Source: Mariniflexile sp. AS56 (GTDB taxonomy: Bacteria > Bacteroidota > Bacteroidia > Flavobacteriales > Flavobacteriaceae). From it: 55,392 nucleotides of DNA. The position numbers and the translations under genes were made by a program. Shown piece after piece: positions 51,224-55,392 of the stretch (the stretch's first letter is position 1; every line of letters begins with the position of its first letter). The notes beneath the pieces were generated by a model, which searched no databases, was not told the origin of the DNA, and saw only the letters and a program-made list of their open reading frames with translations. The DNA lies in NCBI RefSeq assembly GCF_030552475.1, contig NZ_JAUPED010000019.1, forward strand, positions 1 to 55,392. Reading direction: 5' to 3'.

Positions 51224-52042
51224 ATGAAGACAAATACAACCATCAAATTATTTGGGAAAACGCCGCTCAATTTCCCATGCCTCTATTTAAAAATTAAAAT
51301 AACAGCCCTTACCATATGCTTACTTGTTACGGGGACTTTAATGTCTCAAGATGAAATTAAAAGACCAAAAAATCCTGTAAAAGTTCCCCTAGTTGATAAT
51401 TTCGTTGGCCAAAGCTTTGATCTTTACGATAATATGCGAACCATAAGAATGGCCTTGGATAACGGACAAACTCTGACAGTGGATCAAACAGATATCATTC
51501 AGTATCTTTCGGAAAATGGGGAGCAATTAATCGCTCAGGCCGCAGAATTAATAGAACATGCCGATAAAATGTCTTTGCTGCAACAAGCAAAATCACTTCT
51601 ACAAGTAGGCAGGGCAACCAAAGCGCTTGATCATTCATTGGCCGAGGCCACTAACATTTTATTGGCTTTGAACGGGGCGTCCCCCTCAATTCCACAAGAT
51701 ACTACTGGAACTTTAATGAATCCTATTGTAAATGAATCTTCAAATATTCTGTTGGTTAATGAAGATAGTGGCAATGAGGGCTTAAAGAAAGATAAAAAGG
51801 GGACATATGTTACCCTTTTCAAAACAGATTATACCAGTTTTAAGTCTCTTATCAATTTAGTTGAATCCAGAGGGCCTATTTCTGAAAAAAAAATACAGGA
51901 TGGGACTGGAATTTTTTTTATTGCCCATAACGACTCTTCGTATGATATAGCGGATCTTATCGTCACTCACCTAAGTAAATCTGGCTTTAAAATTGAATCG
52001 GTCTCAGACGAAGCGCTGACGGTTACAATAACACCAAAATAA
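51224..52042 (+). CDS. Exported protein of unknown family
   Basis: A 272-residue protein. A hydrophobic segment at about 28-44 (ITALTICLLVTGTLM, then SQ) is a signal peptide with an unusually long n-region; an internal start is possible but not obvious. The mature part is helical with repeated Ala/Leu (LIAQAAELIEHADKMSLLQQ, LLQVGRATKALDHSLAEAT) and ends in a domain with alternating beta/alpha pattern. No family is recognised. It is the first gene after the two-component pair and is followed by two further exported proteins. Confidence 0.6.
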   Translation: MKTNTTIKLFGKTPLNFPCLYLKIKITALTICLLVTGTLMSQDEIKRPKNPVKVPLVDNFVGQSFDLYDNMRTIRMALDNGQTLTVDQTDIIQYLSENGEQLIAQAAELIEHADKMSLLQQAKSLLQVGRATKALDHSLAEATNILLALNGASPSIPQDTTGTLMNPIVNESSNILLVNEDSGNEGLKKDKKGTYVTLFKTDYTSFKSLINLVESRGPISEKKIQDGTGIFFIAHNDSSYDIADLIVTHLSKSGFKIESVSDEALTVTITPK

Positions 52043-52095
52043 ACACATCGTAAAAAAAATCTAAAATTACAATACATTAATTTAAACTAAATTTC

Positions 52096-53121
52096 ATGAA
52101 AAAAATTACCTTATTCTCGTCCTTGTTCCTTATGTGCTTGCTTACTGGCAATGCACAGAATATCATCACCGTTGACAATGCGCCAGAAAGCAATGCACAG
52201 TACAAAAGTTTGACTGAAGCCCTCGATGCCGCCATGCCAGGTGATAGTCTCTATGTACAACCCTCTGCGACAAGTTATGGAGAAATTGTCATAACCAAAC
52301 CAGTAACTTTAATTGGTTTTTCACATAGTGATCCAATTATTCGAACAGTGGTTGAAGAAATTTTACTTCGCTCTGGGGCATCAAATGTGAATATTAATGG
52401 TTTTAAAGTAAATAAGACAATAAGCACCCCTCCAAGTAATAGCACCCAAATTACTAATCTTACAATTCTAAACTGCTATATCCTTGGTCAATTATATTTT
52501 GCCGGTTCAGGGGTTGAAGACTTGCTAGTACAGGGTAATGTATTACCTACTTTTGGATCTTCATCACAGGATTATAACAATTTCTCAGATGCCATAATTA
52601 TGAATAATGTCTTTTTTGGGCATTATTATGTAAAGAATCATCAATCTGTCACTTCAGCAAACAACCTTCATACTAATGGAAGAACCGTATATAATATGGA
52701 TACAGCTAATGGTATGCTCAGAATTCAGAATTCTATGTTTATTGTACATTGGAATGGTTCGGGCTCCTACAGTTACAATAATTCAGGAATGTTATATGAA
52801 AATTGTTTAAGCTTCAATTTTTATGGTAGTCGTGGTATTAACAATCTATCAGGAAACGACAATATCAATAATATTAATCCACAGTTCGTCAACGGTGATG
52901 ACATATGGTCATCAACGAGAAATTTCCATTTGAATACAAGCTCTCCGGCAATTGGTGCAGGTAAGGATGGAAATGACATTGGCATCTTTAATGCCGGTCC
53001 CTTTACATTCAACAATAACGGCTATGCTAATGGTATCCCCACGGTCAATATCACTTCTCTAACGCCCATCGTTCCCACTAATGGCGAATTGGAGGTCAAT
53101 ATATCAACCACGTCATACTAA
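52096..53121 (+). CDS. Exported right-handed beta-helix protein
   Basis: A 341-residue protein with signal peptide (MKKITLFSSLFLMCLLTGN, then AQN). The mature part begins IITVDNAPESNAQYKSLTEA and PGDSLYVQPSATSYGEIVIT, the usual start of pectate-lyase-like parallel beta-helices, and continues with repeated V-x-I-x-x-N rungs (TNLTILNCYILG, VEDLLVQGNVL, AIIMNNVFFG). The end has NFHLNTSSPAIGAGKDGNDI, a frequent last rung. Catalytic residues of pectate lyases are not evident, so it may bind or present rather than cut glycans. It has no sorting domain; it stops six bases before the next gene. Confidence 0.75.
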   Translation: MKKITLFSSLFLMCLLTGNAQNIITVDNAPESNAQYKSLTEALDAAMPGDSLYVQPSATSYGEIVITKPVTLIGFSHSDPIIRTVVEEILLRSGASNVNINGFKVNKTISTPPSNSTQITNLTILNCYILGQLYFAGSGVEDLLVQGNVLPTFGSSSQDYNNFSDAIIMNNVFFGHYYVKNHQSVTSANNLHTNGRTVYNMDTANGMLRIQNSMFIVHWNGSGSYSYNNSGMLYENCLSFNFYGSRGINNLSGNDNINNINPQFVNGDDIWSSTRNFHLNTSSPAIGAGKDGNDIGIFNAGPFTFNNNGYANGIPTVNITSLTPIVPTNGELEVNISTTSY

Positions 53122-53127
53122 ACCCTT

Positions 53128-54111
53128 ATGAAAAAGCTGATAACAATAAGCGTCCTGCTCTGCTTTCTTTTGGCACAGGCGCAGAACGAAGTGAAGACCG
53201 CAGAGTATTTTTATGACTCAGATCCTGGAGTGGGGAATGGCAATGCCATAACGCTCAATGCAAACACGGGCAGCCTGAATCAAAAGCTCACAATCCCTAC
53301 AACAACATTGTCTGCGGGTTTCCACAGCCTGCATATCAGGAGTCGGGACGCCCAAAACCAGTGGGGATTATATGACCGCGCCATCTTTTATAAAGGGATT
53401 TTTGATACCAGCAACACCATTGCCGCGGCAGAATATTATTTTGATACCATAGATCCTGGGGTAGGTAGTGCCACACTACTAGCAGTGAACACCAATACTG
53501 CTAGCCTGGTCCAGCAGTTCATGATTCCCATTACGAGCCTGGACACAGGATTTCACAGCATCCACATACGCACGAAGGATGGCGGTGGGCAATGGAGTCT
53601 TTATGAACGGCGCACCTTTTACTTGAATAATTTTGCGGCAAGGCCGGATATAGTCGCCGCCGAATACTTTGTGGATAGCGACCCAGGTGTGGGTAATGGG
53701 TTGCCCTTAAATTTTACCGAATCGGGAGATACCCAAATGGTCAATGCCCCAATTGAATCCTTCAACTTGGCCGATGGTGAGCACATTTTCTATATAAGGG
53801 TACAAAACAGTCAGGGCGTGTGGTCTATCTATGATACCCAAGCGTTTAATGTGGAGGGTGCGTTGGGGCTTGAAGAAAGTATTCTGAAGCAAGTTTCCAT
53901 ATTCCCAAATCCATTTAAAAACCATTTGAATATCAAATCCAGCGGTTTTAAAATTGATAAGCTTATTCTTTATGACAATCTCGGCCGCAAGGTATTTTCA
54001 TCTTTAGAAAACAGGGAGGTCTATGAACTTTCGAACCTGCAATCTGGAATATATATCCTAAACCTCCAGACCGATAAGGGGTCTGCATCGTATCGCATAA
54101 TAAAGAATTGA
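53128..54111 (+). CDS. Secreted repeat protein with T9SS type A sorting domain
   Basis: A 327-residue protein with signal peptide (MKKLITISVLLCFLLAQAQ). Three imperfect repeats of about 80 residues follow, each starting with AEYF/AEYYF and DPGVGNG or DPGVGSA, with HSLHIRSRD / HSIHIRTKD / EHIFYIRVQ and a W-x-x-Y-D/E ending, so probably three beta-sandwich modules. The last 75 residues are a type IX secretion sorting domain: VSIFPNPFKNHLNIKSS, KLILYDNLGRKVFSS, LQSGIYILNLQTDKGSASYR. It should be exported through T9SS to the surface. The DNA here is visibly richer in G and C than most of the window, which may point to a separate origin. Confidence 0.85.
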   Translation: MKKLITISVLLCFLLAQAQNEVKTAEYFYDSDPGVGNGNAITLNANTGSLNQKLTIPTTTLSAGFHSLHIRSRDAQNQWGLYDRAIFYKGIFDTSNTIAAAEYYFDTIDPGVGSATLLAVNTNTASLVQQFMIPITSLDTGFHSIHIRTKDGGGQWSLYERRTFYLNNFAARPDIVAAEYFVDSDPGVGNGLPLNFTESGDTQMVNAPIESFNLADGEHIFYIRVQNSQGVWSIYDTQAFNVEGALGLEESILKQVSIFPNPFKNHLNIKSSGFKIDKLILYDNLGRKVFSSLENREVYELSNLQSGIYILNLQTDKGSASYRIIKN

Positions 54112-54523
54112 TGACAATTATTTAAGAAAGGCTTTCGTTGCATGGTAAATTAAGGTTGAATATGATAATATTTTTAGTGCCTATGGATTTAATTTCTAAA
54201 CAATCTAACTTTATTATATTGTCGAAAAAAACATAATGGGACTACAGATGTGAGACTTTTTTGGGTAATTGGTTTGTATCAAAAATGACAGTTGTCAAGT
54301 TTGGTAGTCCAAGTTTAAGACGTTTATATTTAAAGGCTAGTTAGCCGTAAAATCTTGTATATAGTATGCCGCAATTCGTAATCAGGTTGTTAAAACTACA
54401 AGACGGAAAATATTTATGATTAGATGTTAGGTTATTTTTATTCAAAAGAACATATGTGTTGAATTTATGAAGATTTGTTTGCTCATAATTTATTAGGATA
54501 AAATTAAATTGAGAGTAAAACGA
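54112..54523. other. Gene-free gap
   Basis: No open frame, RNA gene or clear hairpin could be supported in this AT-rich stretch between the T9SS protein gene and the small genes to its right. Confidence 0.35.
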
Positions 54524-54721
54524 ATGTTGGAACTAGAAGATGAAAAAGTACATAAACTCATCATTGAAACTATGTGTGAAACTAAAGAGTTGATTGTGGT
54601 TGGAAAACATAAACATGGTAATGCCACCGAGCTAATAATTAGATTTATAATATGGAATGCAATCAGTTGGCCAAAAAAGGAGCAATACGGTAAGCTTTTG
54701 GAAGTTGACAAATATAAATAA
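54524..54721 (+). CDS. Small unknown protein
   Basis: About 65 residues from ATG 54524 (TTG 54509 would add five). It reads MLELEDEKVHKLIIETMCET, then a Lys/His-rich turn (VVGKHKHGN) and a hydrophobic IIRFIIWNAISWPKK. No family is recognised. Nine bases separate it from the next small gene on the same strand, so the two may form a pair; toxin-antitoxin is conceivable but unsupported. Confidence 0.4.
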   Translation: MLELEDEKVHKLIIETMCETKELIVVGKHKHGNATELIIRFIIWNAISWPKKEQYGKLLEVDKYK

Positions 54722-54730
54722 GAGGGTTCT

Positions 54731-54979
54731 ATGGGATTCCTAAAACGTCTTATGGAATTGACAAAAGATGAAATGGCAATCATCAGTAATGTAGGATTTG
54801 AATCATTTAAATCATCGTTACCTACATATAGCGAAGCTATAGCATTAAGATACCTTGCTGAAAGTTTCGGCAGTATTCCAACTGAGCATTATAAAAAAGA
54901 ACAAAAGGCTACTGCTAATATAAGAATAAGTCGACAGAAAGAGAGAGTTAATAAACTCAAAGATTCGATTAAGTTATAA
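54731..54979 (+). CDS. Small unknown protein
   Basis: Eighty-two residues, helical, with a basic C-terminus (NIRISRQKERVNKLKDSIKL) that could contact nucleic acid. No family is recognised. It follows the small gene at 54524-54721 by nine bases and is followed by a terminator, which supports real transcription of the pair. Confidence 0.45.
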   Translation: MGFLKRLMELTKDEMAIISNVGFESFKSSLPTYSEAIALRYLAESFGSIPTEHYKKEQKATANIRISRQKERVNKLKDSIKL

Positions 54980-54986
54980 TCGAAGA

Positions 54987-55022
54987 CACTAATTATCAAT
55001 TTCATGATTAGTGGTTTTTTTT
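54987..55022 (+). terminator. Terminator after the small gene pair
   Basis: CACTAAT (54987-54993) pairs with ATTAGTG (55007-55013) and is followed by GTTTTTTTT. It begins eight bases after the stop of the gene at 54731-54979. Confidence 0.65.
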
Positions 55023-55166
55023 AAGGATTCATTATTGCTACTTTGGGCAGTCTAACACCTAGTTTGTTAAATTTTGTTTGAAAAGTGGTAGAAAATCGAT
55101 ATAATTTAATTGGAGGTTTTGACACGGTATTATTTTTTCACGAAAATTAGGAGCTTACTTGTCTAG

Positions 55167-55340
55167 TTTACTGATGAAAAATTCAAGCTACATTCTCCTG
55201 ATTCAAAAATATGTACCGTAATCCTAATTATATTATCTATTAATTTTTTTAGATTACATGTGACTAAGAAAAAACAGGAAAAGAAGGCCGAAATTGATAA
55301 GTCAAAAGCTTATTACGACACTATCCTAAAATCTGTGTAA
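55167..55340 (+). other. Possible broken small membrane protein
   Basis: An open frame of 57 codons with no start codon at its beginning: after a short polar part comes CTVILIILSINFF and then a Lys-rich tail (VTKKKQEKKAEIDKSKAYYD) and a stop. A separate ATG frame (from 55174) begins MKNSSYILLIQKYVP. The pair looks like one small membrane protein with a frameshift, but it may not be coding. The remaining part of 55023-55392 shows nothing. Confidence 0.2.
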
Positions 55341-55392
55341 GTTCAAAATTTCAGGGTTAGATTATTTATAGTTTAATCCTGTTTTCAAATAT

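Noticed and set aside
54524-54979. A toxin-antitoxin pair
   Set aside because: Size and spacing fit, but neither protein shows a known toxin or antitoxin motif.

Overview
The window looks like a chromosomal stretch of a marine member of the Flavobacteriaceae (Bacteroidota). The DNA is AT-rich. There is a SusC/SusD outer-membrane uptake pair, a C-terminal type IX secretion sorting domain, Bacteroidota-type promoter -7 boxes (TAnnTTTG), many lipoprotein signal sequences, and an alginate (brown-algal polysaccharide) utilisation locus. No rRNA, complete tRNA or CRISPR array was seen.

Region 1 (about 0.3-14.9 kb) is a dense cluster of immunity- and conflict-type genes. Reading across it there are: a stand-alone prokaryotic YEATS-like (pYEATS) protein beside a TIR-like protein; an exported coiled-coil protein with a small unknown partner; a patatin-like phospholipase beside a TIR/deoxyribosyltransferase-like protein with a TPR-like (DUF4071-like) tail; an operon of a GH19 lysozyme/chitinase-like enzyme, a TIR protein and a SLOG plus TIR-like fusion; a DUF4062-like protein followed by a membrane-anchored STAND NTPase whose C-terminus resembles pYEATS; and a second exported protein of unknown family. 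No cGAS/DncV-like nucleotidyltransferase was seen, so the patatin and TIR genes are not explained as a standard CBASS operon.

Region 2 (15.3-33.6 kb) is the alginate/uronate locus: two PL7 alginate lyase lipoproteins flanking a gluconokinase/6-phosphogluconate dehydrogenase fusion and an unusual Nramp-related transporter; a ManD-type sugar-acid dehydratase; SusC and SusD; a FadR/GntR regulator; an SDR dehydrogenase; an RbsD/FucU-type mutarotase; a Gfo/Idh/MocA dehydrogenase; and a sodium:solute symporter. Three promoters (first PL7, susC, and the regulator itself) carry a -7 box overlapped, at the same phase, by TGGNNNNCCA sites spaced 13 bp apart. These are the best candidate operators for the FadR-type regulator.

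Region 3 (33.6-39.4 kb) holds a CstB-like persulfide dioxygenase/rhodanese, two YeeE/YedE-type membrane proteins, a metallophosphatase with a SoxB-like GHWDF motif, a ribosome hibernation factor and a VOC-fold protein. It is bracketed by two direct copies of a 149-bp repeat. At its right edge is what looks like the last 13 nt of a tRNA-Ser gene with its terminator but no tRNA body, probably an old integration scar.

Region 4 (39.5-48.1 kb) is a degraded defence region: a Fic protein preceded by a degenerate 77-bp-period repeat, an hsdR gene stopped by a nonsense codon and truncated, a C-terminal CHAT-protease fragment, a tiny lipoprotein and an intact 1513-residue NACHT/WD40-like STAND protein. 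Region 5 (48.4-55.4 kb) has a TPR-containing sensor kinase with its response regulator, then three exported proteins (one unknown, one beta-helix, one repeat protein with a T9SS sorting domain) and two small unknown genes.

All identifications come from reading motifs by eye. No database search was possible.
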